From NCBI GenBank assembly GCA_964564785.1, contig CAZMCT010000039.1, positions 1-28,761 of the forward strand: a stretch of DNA of 28,761 bases. The letters are read 5' to 3'. The notes under the pieces were generated by a model. It worked only from the letters and a program-made list of their open reading frames with translations, had not been told where the DNA came from and did not search any database. Source of the DNA: CAZMCT01 sp964564785. Its GTDB lineage: Bacteria > Planctomycetota > Phycisphaerae > UBA1845 > Fen-1342. Shown piece after piece: positions 1 to 8,123 of the stretch. Within the stretch, counting starts at the first letter, position 1; each line of letters opens with the position of its first letter. The translations under genes and the position numbers were made by a program.

Positions 1-30
1 GTGCCACATGCGGCGGTGCCACATGCGGCG
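1..30. repeat. Tandem 15-bp direct repeat, two copies
   Basis: The unit GTGCCACATGCGGCG occurs twice head to tail at 1-15 and 16-30. It lies in frame within the minus-strand partial gene and gives a repeated CGTAA peptide unit in its C-terminal tail. The array may continue left of the window. Confidence 0.7.
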
Positions 31-428
31 GGGCGCTGCGCGGCCGAGCCATCCGGCTGCAACCGCCGGTGGCGCTCGACTACGTCGCGCGGGGGCGCCG
101 GGCGCGGGCCGCGCAGACCCGCCCGCCAGTTGACCCCCAGAACCAGCGCCGCGACCGCGCCGAGCAGCGCCCACGAAAGCCGCTTCGTCCGCCGGTCGCG
201 GTCGAGCGATTCGGCGGTGACACGGTCGTACTCGGCCTGCAACTTCGCAGCGACGGCGACGTCCGTACGGACGCCCACGAGATACTCCGCGACGCGCGCT
301 CGCGCTGCCGCCGTGCTGCGTCGCGCGGCGAGCGCGTCGGCCGTCAGCCAGACGGTGCCGGTGGTGAGGCCCGCAGTCGCGAGGACGACGAGCGCGAGGG
401 CGATCGAGCTCTGAAAGCGGCGCGTCAT
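1..428 (-). CDS. Small two-helix membrane protein, 3' end beyond window
   Basis: I translated this reading frame by hand; it is open to the left edge, so the protein (at least 142 residues) is incomplete. It starts MTRRFQSSIALALVV at an ATG immediately following the stop of the polyferredoxin gene (stop at 429-431, start at 428), which indicates translational coupling. Two hydrophobic segments are visible, about residues 9-29 and 83-100, separated by an Ala/Arg-rich, probably helical stretch. A proline/arginine-rich tail follows and contains a repeated five-residue unit at the window edge. I do not recognise the family. As the last visible gene of a propeller/NapG/NapH-like operon it may be a membrane accessory or anchor for that complex, which is inference from position only. 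Confidence 0.6.
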   Translation of the reverse strand, partial: MTRRFQSSIALALVVLATAGLTTGTVWLTADALAARRSTAAARARVAEYLVGVRTDVAVAAKLQAEYDRVTAESLDRDRRTKRLSWALLGAVAALVLGVNWRAGLRGPRPAPPRDVVERHRRLQPDGSAAQRPAACGTAACG

Positions 429-1394
429 TCAGTTCACGAGCACGGCGTCGGTCCGGCGGAAACCAGACGCAACGGGCGTCCGCGGGCAATGCCGGTAGCA
501 GCGGCCGCAGGCCACGCAGCCGGCCGGCTGGGCCCGCAGCGCGGTGATCGCGCCGTAAGGACAGGCCGCGCTGCATAGCCCGCAGTCCAGCTCTTTGTCC
601 GGCGTGACGGAGACTCGGCGCCACGCCAATCGCGACAACAACGATAGCAGCGCCCCGTAGGGGCAGAGCCAGCGGCAGTACGGCCGGCCGACGAAGACGC
701 CCAGCAGCAGGAGTCCGCCGCCGATCAGCAGCATGTGCAGCGGGCCGGTGAAGCGGAAGAAGCCGACGAACGGATCGAAGCGGCAAATGAGGAATTCGCG
801 CCGCTCGGCGGGTAGCACTGCGAAGCCGACCGCCAGGCCCAGGTACACCCACCTGAGCCAGGCCAGCCCTCCGTCGAGCCGCCGCGGGACCTGAACCGGC
901 CGCAACGCGGTCAACTCCTGAATCGCCCCGAGCGGACACACGCCGCTACAGAACACGCGTCCCCACAGCACAGCCGCGACCAGCGGAAGAAAGAAGAACG
1001 CGAGGACGAAGTACGAGAGTGCGTAGCGCGGGTCGGTGAGGGCGACGGCCACGTTCTGGATGGCCCCGATCGGGCACACGCAGCCCGCGCGATAGAGCCC
1101 GAAGTAGGCGAGCCCCCCGGCGGCCAGCAGCCAGAGTCCGCGCCGACTGCGCCGCCGAAGTGCCAGCCACGCGGCCAGCGCGAGTCCGGCCGCGAGCACG
1201 GCCACGTCGAGCATCTCGCGCCACGGGGCCCGCGGAGGCGCGTGCTGCACGACCGGCAGGGTGTAACCCGCACCAATGTCCTCGGGGCGCGGCGCGGCGT
1301 CGACGGGGCGGACGAAGTCCTGGGCGATGACCGGCGCGCTGAGGAGCAAAGCCCCCAGCCAGCCGGCCCATCCGAACAGGACCCGAGCGCTCAC
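429..1394 (-). CDS. NapH/MauN-like membrane polyferredoxin (4Fe-4S, quinol-oxidising type)
   Basis: The 321-residue protein starts at a GTG (1394) overlapping the TGA of the upstream ferredoxin gene by 4 nt (GTGA); longer start choices would lie inside that gene. It has an N-terminal hydrophobic segment or signal peptide (residues 5-24), about four further membrane segments, and the Cys-Pro signatures of the NapH/NosR/MauN group: CVCPIGAIQ (105-113), FCSGVCPLGAIQ (149-159) and CRWLCPYGALL (240-250). A C-terminal two-cluster ferredoxin module follows (CGLCSAACP from 271, CVACGRCYRHCP from 293). Proteins of this family pass electrons from the quinol pool towards periplasmic enzymes together with a NapG/MauM partner, here the adjacent gene. 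The final acceptor is not evident. Family assignment is firm; the exact subfamily is not. Confidence 0.88.
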   Translation of the reverse strand: MSARVLFGWAGWLGALLLSAPVIAQDFVRPVDAAPRPEDIGAGYTLPVVQHAPPRAPWREMLDVAVLAAGLALAAWLALRRRSRRGLWLLAAGGLAYFGLYRAGCVCPIGAIQNVAVALTDPRYALSYFVLAFFFLPLVAAVLWGRVFCSGVCPLGAIQELTALRPVQVPRRLDGGLAWLRWVYLGLAVGFAVLPAERREFLICRFDPFVGFFRFTGPLHMLLIGGGLLLLGVFVGRPYCRWLCPYGALLSLLSRLAWRRVSVTPDKELDCGLCSAACPYGAITALRAQPAGCVACGRCYRHCPRTPVASGFRRTDAVLVN

Positions 1395-1963
1395 GTCCGC
1401 ACCGGCTCGCGGATGTACGCGTCGTCGGGACAGGCCTGGGCGATCGAGCAGCGGTTGCAGTCGAGGCACAGGTCGTAGCGCACGGCCAGGCGGATGGAAC
1501 TCAGCCCGGCCGGCTCCTTGCAGCCGAGCACGCACTTGCCGCAGCCGTTGCAGCGGGTCTCGTCGATCACGTATTCGTAGTAATTGTTGGCGGCATCCCT
1601 CGGGTCGATCTCGCCGATGGGCGTCCGGCGAATCGCGTCGCGCGGGCAGAGCTTCTGGCTGGGCAAACCGTCGGGCCCGACGGCGCTTTTGATCTCGAAA
1701 TACGCCGGACAGATGTAGCAGCGGCCGCATTTGGCGTGGTCGTTGACCGCCCGCACGGCCGACAGCGCGAGGACACACTCGGTCGCGCACTTGTCGCAGG
1801 CCTCGATGCCGACCGCTCCGAGCCGGCTGTTCACGCAGCGGCTGGCGTCGATCCGCCAGGCTCCCTCGGCCGCCGAGCGGCGGGCCAGCAGCGCGGCCAC
1901 GCCGCCCAGACCGATCAGCGCGGCCCCGCGGCCGGCGTGTCCGAGCATCTCGCGGCGGGTCAC
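1391..1963 (-). CDS. NapG/MauM-like periplasmic ferredoxin, four 4Fe-4S clusters, Tat-type leader
   Basis: The 190-residue protein starts at GTG 1963, which overlaps the TGA of the propeller gene by 4 nt and has a strong AAAGGAG ribosome site 7 nt upstream; this rules out the longer 2002 start. The N-terminus TRREML followed by a Gly/Ala-rich hydrophobic stretch (10-27) resembles a twin-arginine signal or anchor, as in NapG and MauM. Cysteine groups at about 43-63, 79-85 with 106, 138-148 and 166-178 fit four [4Fe-4S] clusters (for example CNGCGKCVLGC and CLDCNRCSIAQACP). It probably relays electrons between the NapH-like membrane protein encoded next and a periplasmic partner. Tat export is inferred from the leader only. 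Confidence 0.87.
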   Translation of the reverse strand: MTRREMLGHAGRGAALIGLGGVAALLARRSAAEGAWRIDASRCVNSRLGAVGIEACDKCATECVLALSAVRAVNDHAKCGRCYICPAYFEIKSAVGPDGLPSQKLCPRDAIRRTPIGEIDPRDAANNYYEYVIDETRCNGCGKCVLGCKEPAGLSSIRLAVRYDLCLDCNRCSIAQACPDDAYIREPVRT

Positions 1964-4308
1964 TGTTGTTCTCCTTTCACCGCCGGCGCGAGGGGCTCCC
2001 ACACGAGGATTCGCACGCGGGCCGTGTCCAGCGCGAACACCCGGCCGCGGTCGTCCACCGCGAGGTCCACGTTCCTGCTGGTCGGGTCGAGTTCATCCGC
2101 GCCGAACACGGCCCGCAGCTCGCCCGCCGACGTGTAACACTTGATCCGCGGGGGGGCCTTCTCGCTCACCAGGACGTCGCCGTCGGGCGCAAGGGCGATG
2201 TTGGTCGGATTGCAGCAGCCCGTGAAGCCGGCCGGGTCCTGGCCGTCGAACCGGCCCCAGCGCCCGAGCAGCGCGCCCGCGTCGCTGTAGCGCTCGACGC
2301 GGTGCATGCCGGGGTTGGCGACGTGCAGCTCGCCGCGGGGGTCCAGTGCGAAGTCTAGGAAGCCGTTCGGAATCAGGAAGCCGCGCATCCTGTTCGCTTT
2401 TCCGATTTCGGTGCGCATTTTCCCGCTGCGCTCGTACTCCCGCACGCAGCGGCCCTGAACGTCGGCCAGAAAGACCCGCTCACCCGCCGCCGCAATCGCC
2501 GTCACCCGCCCGAGCCGTTCCCCGTCCTCCCAGACCGTCGCCGCGGTCGCAGCCGGTGCGGGACCGGCCGACGGGGTGCGGGCGGGTCCTGTTGCGGGCG
2601 ACGCAGAAAGCCCAGCCGTGAACACCTCGACCCGACCTTCCGCACCCGCATACACCGTCCCATCCGCCGCGACGCCGACCGACCAAACCGGCCCGGAGGT
2701 CGCGGTCTCACCAATGAACTCGAGTTCCGGGGAATAAACCGCGATTTTTCCATCACCGGCCAGGTAGAGCCGGTTGTGAGGGCCCACAGCTAGTCCCCGC
2801 GCTTCGACAAACCGGCCGGGGCCCGCGCCCTTCACGTCGAACGTCTGCACGAGGCGATACGTCACTGGACTCGCCACAGGAACACGTTGGCAAACTGCGT
2901 GCCGGACGAGGACTACAGCCGGTCCAGCGTCGGAACTGTCCTCCCCAGCAAGCGCCTCCGCCTGGTCATTCCGAGCGAGCGGAGCAGCCGCAGAGTCTGG
3001 CGGGGAACGCGGAACGGCGCCGGCCACGGGCGGTTCATCGGCGTTCGCAGCCTTCTCCGCCCCCACCTGCACGCACACCATCCGCCGCATGTCGCGGAGG
3101 ACAAGCCGCCCCCCTGCCAGCGCCATCGGGCCCCACACGCTGTCGCCGTGCAGGACGGCCGCGTGATCGAGCTCGCGGTACTCCTGCACATTGGCCTCGA
3201 CGAGCCGCAATACGCCGGTCTTGCCCTCGAGAATGAACAGCAGCCCGTCGGCCAGCAGGAAGCTGCCGAGGTCGAATTCGGCCCGGCCGGCACTGGTCCA
3301 GACAATTTCGCCGTCGGGCCGCAGGCACGTCAGCAGTCCGCGCTGTTCCTTGCCGACCGCCAGGAGGTGCCCGTCGTGCAAGACGGGGGTGTGCACCTCG
3401 GCGCTCCACTTCTCCGCCGTCCAGTCGAACAGCGTTTCGGTCGAGAAACGCTCGCCGTCGCGGCGGACGCGGAGCATCACGGTCCCCGCGTCGTACCCGC
3501 TGGTCATGAAGACCCGGTCGTCGCCCACGGCCAGCGGCGACGGCGCGACCGCGACGTTGAACTTGCGGTCATGGTGCCACAGCAGCCGGCCGTCGTCCGC
3601 GGCCACGCCCACCGGGCCCGCGAGCGTGCACCACAGGTATTGCTTCACGCCGCACAGCTCGGCCGGCATGACCGACGCGTGCGACAGGAGCCATCCCGCC
3701 GGATTCGGCGTGCGCCAGCGCTCGTCGCCCGTGGGCTTGTCCAGCGCGACCAGCACGGCCGCGCCGCCTACGCCGAGTACGACCCGGTCGGGCTCGATCA
3801 GCGGGTTCTGGCCGTTGTACCACGGCGGCACCTGCGTGCCGTAGACCTCGACCAGGTCCTTGCGCCAGATTTCCTTGCCGGTTGCGGCGTCGAGGCAGTG
3901 AAACACGCATTTCGGGTCGAGCGCGAAAACGAACCGCTCGTCGACCGCGGGCGAGGTGCGTGTGATGCCGTGGTTGGGCCGGATGGTCTTGGCCTCGGCG
4001 AAGCGCCACAGCTCGCGGCCGTCGGCCAGCGCGAGGCAGCGCAGGAGCCACTCCTTCTTCTCGCGGTCGTAGTCCTCGAAATACACGCGGCCGGAGTGGA
4101 TGACGGCCGCGGCATAGCCCTGGCAGACCTCGGTCGACCAGAGCACTTTCGGCCCGCCCGCGGGCCACTTGCGCAGCAGCCCCGTCTCGCGGGCGATGTT
4201 GTCGCGCTGCGGCCCGCGCCACTGCGGCCAGTCGGCGGCAAGCGCGCCCGCGGCGGCGGCCAGTAGTGCTCCCAGGATCGGAATGACGGCACGCTGGCAG
4301 GCGCGCAT
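1960..4308 (-). CDS. Secreted PQQ-like beta-propeller fused to NHL-repeat propeller
   Basis: The 782-residue protein starts at ATG 4308, chosen over GTG 4320 because GAGGA lies 8 nt upstream of the ATG. A signal peptide occupies about residues 1-24, followed by ADWPQWRGPQ, the opening signature of secreted PQQ-like repeat proteins common in planctomycetes. PQQ-type blades such as LDAATGKEIWRK and LVALDKPTGDERW fill roughly residues 25-420. A Pro/Ala-rich linker follows. The second half (about 490-775) reads as NHL or SMP-30-like repeats (LAVGPHNRLYLAG, NIALAPDGDVLVSEKAPPRI). Proteins of this class usually lack a proven PQQ cofactor, so an enzymatic role cannot be asserted. The 4-nt overlap with the NapG-like gene and coupling to a NapH-like protein suggest a redox or electron-accepting role outside the cytoplasm. 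Two propellers in one chain is unusual; fusion of two genes is possible. Confidence 0.85.
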   Translation of the reverse strand: MRACQRAVIPILGALLAAAAGALAADWPQWRGPQRDNIARETGLLRKWPAGGPKVLWSTEVCQGYAAAVIHSGRVYFEDYDREKKEWLLRCLALADGRELWRFAEAKTIRPNHGITRTSPAVDERFVFALDPKCVFHCLDAATGKEIWRKDLVEVYGTQVPPWYNGQNPLIEPDRVVLGVGGAAVLVALDKPTGDERWRTPNPAGWLLSHASVMPAELCGVKQYLWCTLAGPVGVAADDGRLLWHHDRKFNVAVAPSPLAVGDDRVFMTSGYDAGTVMLRVRRDGERFSTETLFDWTAEKWSAEVHTPVLHDGHLLAVGKEQRGLLTCLRPDGEIVWTSAGRAEFDLGSFLLADGLLFILEGKTGVLRLVEANVQEYRELDHAAVLHGDSVWGPMALAGGRLVLRDMRRMVCVQVGAEKAANADEPPVAGAVPRSPPDSAAAPLARNDQAEALAGEDSSDAGPAVVLVRHAVCQRVPVASPVTYRLVQTFDVKGAGPGRFVEARGLAVGPHNRLYLAGDGKIAVYSPELEFIGETATSGPVWSVGVAADGTVYAGAEGRVEVFTAGLSASPATGPARTPSAGPAPAATAATVWEDGERLGRVTAIAAAGERVFLADVQGRCVREYERSGKMRTEIGKANRMRGFLIPNGFLDFALDPRGELHVANPGMHRVERYSDAGALLGRWGRFDGQDPAGFTGCCNPTNIALAPDGDVLVSEKAPPRIKCYTSAGELRAVFGADELDPTSRNVDLAVDDRGRVFALDTARVRILVWEPLAPAVKGEQQ

Positions 4309-4353
4309 GGGCGTCCTCACGTCTGGATCATTCTACACGCCGGCGAGCGCGCG

Positions 4354-5595
4354 TCAGCGGTTGGGGCGTGTTCCGGCGTCTTGATCGCGGAAACGCCCGC
4401 TCCCCAGGTCCCGCCCGCGGAGCGCGAACCAGACCGTCCCGGCCGCCCCGCACGCCGCGGCCGTCAGCAGGTTGGCCTCAGGGGCGAGCGCCCACAGCGG
4501 CGCACCCACGAACGCGACCACACCGACGAGGGTGTCGCGCGCCAGGTAGTACACGCCGAATGTCAGCGCTTTCCGATCCTCGGGCGCCAGGTCCATGATC
4601 AGCGCCTTGCGGGTCGCGTCGCCGAACTCCTTGAGCCCGCGGACCACGAACGCCGCCACCAGCGGCCAGAACGAGCGGCTGGCCAGCAATACCAGCGGGA
4701 ACGCGGTGAAGAAGACAAACGTGATCAGCACGAACGGCTTCTTCGCCGTGCGGTCCGCCAGGTAGGCAACCGGGATGTACACGAGCATCGCGGTCGCCAT
4801 TTCGACGGTTGTCAGGATGCCGAACTGGGTCGCGCTGACCGGGTCGGCGATCACGCGCATGGCCCAGAGCACGACGAACGCGTAGGGTATCTGCTCGCAG
4901 AAACGAATCAGAATGTCGCTGTAGAGCAGGTTGCGCAGCGCCGGGCTCAGCTCGCGCAGGGCCCGCAGCGGGTGCCGCGGCAGGGGCTTGCCGGCGACCG
5001 GCCGGTCCGCCGGGATCAGGGTCTGCTGGAGCGCGATCGCCAAGCCGGCCATCAGCAGCGCTCCGACAAAGGCGATCCGCACGCCGTCGCGCTCACCCCA
5101 CCGGTCGATGCACAGTCCGCCCAGCACCGGCCCCAGCGCCATCGGAATGCGCCGCACGAGCGAGTGGAGCGAGACCCCCATCGTCCGCTGCGTCGCGGGC
5201 ACCGCGGCCGCGACCAACCCCATGCTCGCCGGCAGCGAGATGGCAGTCCACGACAGGAACAGGCACGAGCCGACGACGACGGCCGGCCACGCGGGCACGC
5301 AGATGACCAGTAGGAAACCCGCCATGGCAAGCAGGTTGAACACGAGGAGTGCCCGCCTGGGCCCCAAGTGCTCGGCCAGGTAGCCGCCGGGCAGCGAGTA
5401 GAGGGCCGAGAGGATGTTATCGAGGCTGTTCAGCAGGCCGACGATGTACAGCCCCCCGCCGAGGGCCATGATGTAGATCGGCAGAAAGCGCTCGGCCAGC
5501 TTTTCGCCGAGGCCGACGAGGATGACCATGGCGAGCAGGCCCACCATGCTCCGGCGGAGCGGGAGCAATTCGAGAATGCGGCGGGCGAAGGGCAT
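4354..5595 (-). CDS. Major facilitator superfamily transporter
   Basis: The 413-residue protein begins MPFARRILELLPLRR at ATG 5595 and shows about 12 hydrophobic segments arranged as two halves. The loop between helices 2 and 3 carries a GYLAEHLGPRRALL stretch (MFS motif A: G-x-L-x-D/E-x-x-G-x-R/K-R). A second, weaker version (AYLADRTAKKPFVL) occurs in the C-terminal half. The substrate cannot be deduced; drug or metabolite efflux is the common role for such 12-helix members. It ends 45 nt upstream of the propeller gene on the same strand, so it might be cotranscribed with that operon. Confidence 0.82.
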   Translation of the reverse strand: MPFARRILELLPLRRSMVGLLAMVILVGLGEKLAERFLPIYIMALGGGLYIVGLLNSLDNILSALYSLPGGYLAEHLGPRRALLVFNLLAMAGFLLVICVPAWPAVVVGSCLFLSWTAISLPASMGLVAAAVPATQRTMGVSLHSLVRRIPMALGPVLGGLCIDRWGERDGVRIAFVGALLMAGLAIALQQTLIPADRPVAGKPLPRHPLRALRELSPALRNLLYSDILIRFCEQIPYAFVVLWAMRVIADPVSATQFGILTTVEMATAMLVYIPVAYLADRTAKKPFVLITFVFFTAFPLVLLASRSFWPLVAAFVVRGLKEFGDATRKALIMDLAPEDRKALTFGVYYLARDTLVGVVAFVGAPLWALAPEANLLTAAACGAAGTVWFALRGRDLGSGRFRDQDAGTRPNR

Positions 5596-5676
5596 GCCCC
5601 ACCGTATACGGGCGAATTGCGATTAGCCAGGAGCCGCCTGCGGGTTACAGAGGAGCACGGGCCTCCGCCCCGCCGC

Positions 5677-5762
5677 GTTGAAAAAGGGGACAGGCCCCGC
5701 GAGAGTCGTTATCGGCGCTACCGCGAGGGCGCTTTCGCGCGGAGCCCGTCCCCTTTTTCAAC
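5677..5762. repeat. REP/RAYT-type palindrome with GAAAAAGGGGAC arms
   Basis: Two arms of GTTGAAAAAGGGGACAGGC type (5677-5695 and, inverted, 5744-5762) match at 18 of 19 positions. They enclose a GC-rich 48-nt centre with weaker internal complementarity. Arms of this kind are widespread in planctomycete and proteobacterial genomes next to or scattered by REP-associated tyrosine transposases (Y1, IS200-like). No transposase is encoded nearby, so this would be a non-autonomous copy. It sits between the rpsG stop and the MFS start and could also fold as an RNA hairpin downstream of rpsG. Confidence 0.75.
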
Positions 5763-5867
5763 CGGCCGTGGTCGTCCGAGCCGCGTATTCACCCGGCCGG
5801 AGAGGTCCGAGAACGCAAGCAGCCGGGCCCACACGCCCGGCCGCAGGGTGTCTGGGAGGTTCGTCGC

Positions 5868-6350
<483 letters not shown>

Positions 6351-6359
6351 CGTCGCCCC

Positions 6360-6749
6360 TTACTTCTTCCGCTTCACGCCGTACTTGCTGCGGCTGCGGT
6401 TCCGCGGCTTGCCTTCCTTGTCGTTGCCCACGCCCGCGCAATCGAGCTTGCCGCGGATGATGTGGTAGCGCACGCCGGGCAGGTCACGCACGCGGCCGCC
6501 CCGGATCAGCACGATCGAGTGTTCCTGAAGATTGTGGTCCACGCCCGGGATGTACGCGGTCACTTCCTTGCCGTTGGTCAACCGCACGCGGGCCACCTTC
6601 CGCAGGGCCGAGTTCGGCTTCTTGGGCGTCTGGGTTTTCACCAGCAGGCACACCCCGCGCTTCAGCGGCGCAAACGCCAGGTCGCGGACCTTGGACTTCG
6701 CCCGTTCCGGATGCCGCGGGCGGCGGACGAGCTGATTGATCGTGGGCAT
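6360..6749 (-). CDS. rpsL: 30S ribosomal protein S12, with Arg at position 88
   Basis: The 129-residue protein begins MPTINQLVRRPR and carries the decoding-site loops QTPKKPNSALRKVARVRL (Lys43 present) and GGRVRDLPGVRYHIIRG. S12 contacts the decoding centre and controls fidelity. In most bacteria residue 88 (numbering identical here) is lysine; here it is arginine, the same change selected as K88R in streptomycin-resistant bacteria. Asp89, the usual methylthiolation site, is kept. The loop PGVDHNLQEH has Asp where Gly is more usual. Upstream lies a clear sigma-70 promoter at 6842-6869; downstream rpsG follows after 9 nt. Confidence 0.97.
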   Translation of the reverse strand: MPTINQLVRRPRHPERAKSKVRDLAFAPLKRGVCLLVKTQTPKKPNSALRKVARVRLTNGKEVTAYIPGVDHNLQEHSIVLIRGGRVRDLPGVRYHIIRGKLDCAGVGNDKEGKPRNRSRSKYGVKRKK

Positions 6750-6841
6750 ACGGTCTCCGTCGCTCCGTTCACGGCCGCGGCCGCCCTGGCCGCCGGCGGA
6801 GGAGCACCACCCGCGCCACCCGGCGCGTCGGCAGAAAAGCC

Positions 6842-6869
6842 AGTATAACGGTCGGCGGCCGGGTGCCAA
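6842..6869 (-). promoter_or_regulatory. Sigma-70-like promoter of rpsL-rpsG
   Basis: On the minus strand TTGGCA (6864-6869) and TATACT (6842-6847) are separated by 16 nt. A start near 6836 would give a leader of about 85 nt before rpsL. The rest of the 340-nt gap 6750-7089 shows no convincing gene on either strand. Confidence 0.65.
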
Positions 6870-7089
6870 GCCCTCGGGCCAGAGAAACGGCCCCGCACTA
6901 TCCTAGACGGTTGCGCGGGCCGGCTCGCACCCATACGCGCCGGACGGCGAGCAGCTCGGCTGGATGTGAATTGCTCACAGCTTCCGGATCGGTGTTCACC
7001 TGCCGTCGCTGCGCTCCTGAGAGTGACAGCCGTGAAGCGCTGCCGATTCGGGTCCGCGCTCGACGCGTCGGCCCGCGAGCCGGCGGCCG

Positions 7090-7545
7090 CTAGGGCTCAC
7101 ACGGCCCCGCCTTGCGGTTTTCCTTCAGCAACCAGACCTCGTTGCCGCTCTCGGAATAGCGGACGGCGGTCATGTAGGACTGCATGAGCATCAGGCCGCG
7201 GCCGCTGGGGCGCTCGAGGTTCTCGTCGGCGGTGGGGTCGGGGACTTCCTCGGGCTTGAAGCCGCAGCCTTCATCGCGGACGGCGAGGACCACGCGGTTC
7301 GCGTCGACGTGGTAGCGCAGGTGGACCTTTTTGGCGCGGTCGTTGCAGTTGCCGTGCTTGACGGCGTTGGTCACGGCCTCTTCGAACGCGAGCTTGATGG
7401 CGAAGATGGTGTCGGCGTCGTAGCCGCAGCGGCGCAGCTCGGCCATGATGCGCGCTTCCGGCTCCTTCATCGCTTTCAGGTTGTTCGGCACGGCGACGTC
7501 GATCAGGTCGCGGTCGTCGATGCCAAACTCGGGCGGCACCTTCAT
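7090..7545 (-). CDS. Anti-sigma factor type serine kinase (RsbW/SpoIIAB-like HATPase)
   Basis: The 151-residue protein is a single GHKL ATPase domain. It shows the N box EEAVTNAVKHGN (55-66), the G1 box DEGCGF (91-96) and the G2 box SGRGLMLM (114-121). Members bind either a sigma factor or an unphosphorylated STAS protein and phosphorylate the latter on serine. The STAS gene lies directly upstream (stop at 7566, start here at 7545, 20-nt gap), so the two form a partner-switching pair. No sigma factor gene is adjacent, so the controlled output is unknown. A PP2C phosphatase that could complete such a circuit lies at 19875-21230. Confidence 0.88.
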   Translation of the reverse strand: MKVPPEFGIDDRDLIDVAVPNNLKAMKEPEARIMAELRRCGYDADTIFAIKLAFEEAVTNAVKHGNCNDRAKKVHLRYHVDANRVVLAVRDEGCGFKPEEVPDPTADENLERPSGRGLMLMQSYMTAVRYSESGNEVWLLKENRKAGPCEP

Positions 7546-7565
7546 CGCGGGAACCCGGCGGGCGG

Positions 7566-7931
7566 CTAGACCCGCCCAAAGGCCTCGAGGGCCTCTTCGG
7601 CGGTTTCGTGAATGTCGAACACGCGGTTCAGCCGCGTGATCCGGAAGACCTGGAAGATCTGCCGGTTGATGTTGGAGAGTTTCAACTCGCCGTGCTGCTC
7701 CTGCACCTTCTTGTGGAGCGTGATGAGCATGCCCAGGGCGGCGGAGGCCAGGTGGTCGACGTTTTCGAAATTCAGCAGCAGCCGGACGCCCTGCTCGTGC
7801 TCGGCCAGGTTGCGCAGCTCCTCGCCGATCTCCTGGATCGAGAGCTCTTCCAGGATCTTGCGGTCGGCGAACTCGACGATCGAGATGCTCCCGTCACGTC
7901 TGATCTTCAGATGGGAAGAAGGCTGCTCCAT
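7566..7931 (-). CDS. STAS-domain anti-sigma factor antagonist
   Basis: The 121-residue protein fits a single STAS domain: an N-terminal strand pair (SISIVEFADRKIL), the central LLLNFENVDHLASAALGML, and LHKKVQEQHGELKLSNIN. It should be the antagonist partner of the kinase encoded next. In SpoIIAA-type proteins the phospho-acceptor is the second serine of a DSSGLG loop; aligned by the L-G pair, this protein reads ASAALG (residues 62-67), leaving only Ser63 and Ala at the classical acceptor position. Regulation may therefore use Ser63 or not depend on phosphorylation there; this alignment is by eye. Confidence 0.87.
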   Translation of the reverse strand: MEQPSSHLKIRRDGSISIVEFADRKILEELSIQEIGEELRNLAEHEQGVRLLLNFENVDHLASAALGMLITLHKKVQEQHGELKLSNINRQIFQVFRITRLNRVFDIHETAEEALEAFGRV

Positions 7932-8016
7932 CCGGCGGTCTCCTCGAGCCGGCCGACACGCGGCGGCTCACTGGCGCGGCGGCGGGCCGTTTCGGCGGCC
8001 AGCCTGAGCCGGCTTG

Positions 8017-8055
8017 ATTCTAGCGGATTTTCCGCGCCCGCAAGGGTAGTGTCAA
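8017..8055 (-). promoter_or_regulatory. Candidate promoter of the STAS-kinase operon
   Basis: On the minus strand a perfect TTGACA (8050-8055) is followed after 17 nt by GAAAAT (8027-8032); a better -10 match TAGAAT (8017-8022) lies 10 nt further on. It falls in the divergent gap between the STAS gene and yjbQ and points at the STAS gene. Confidence 0.45.
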
Positions 8056-8123
8056 CGCGGCGGCCGGCCGGGGGGTATCCTGCGCGGACGCGGCGGGCCC
8101 GTCGCCCGCCGGGAGGAACGCGC

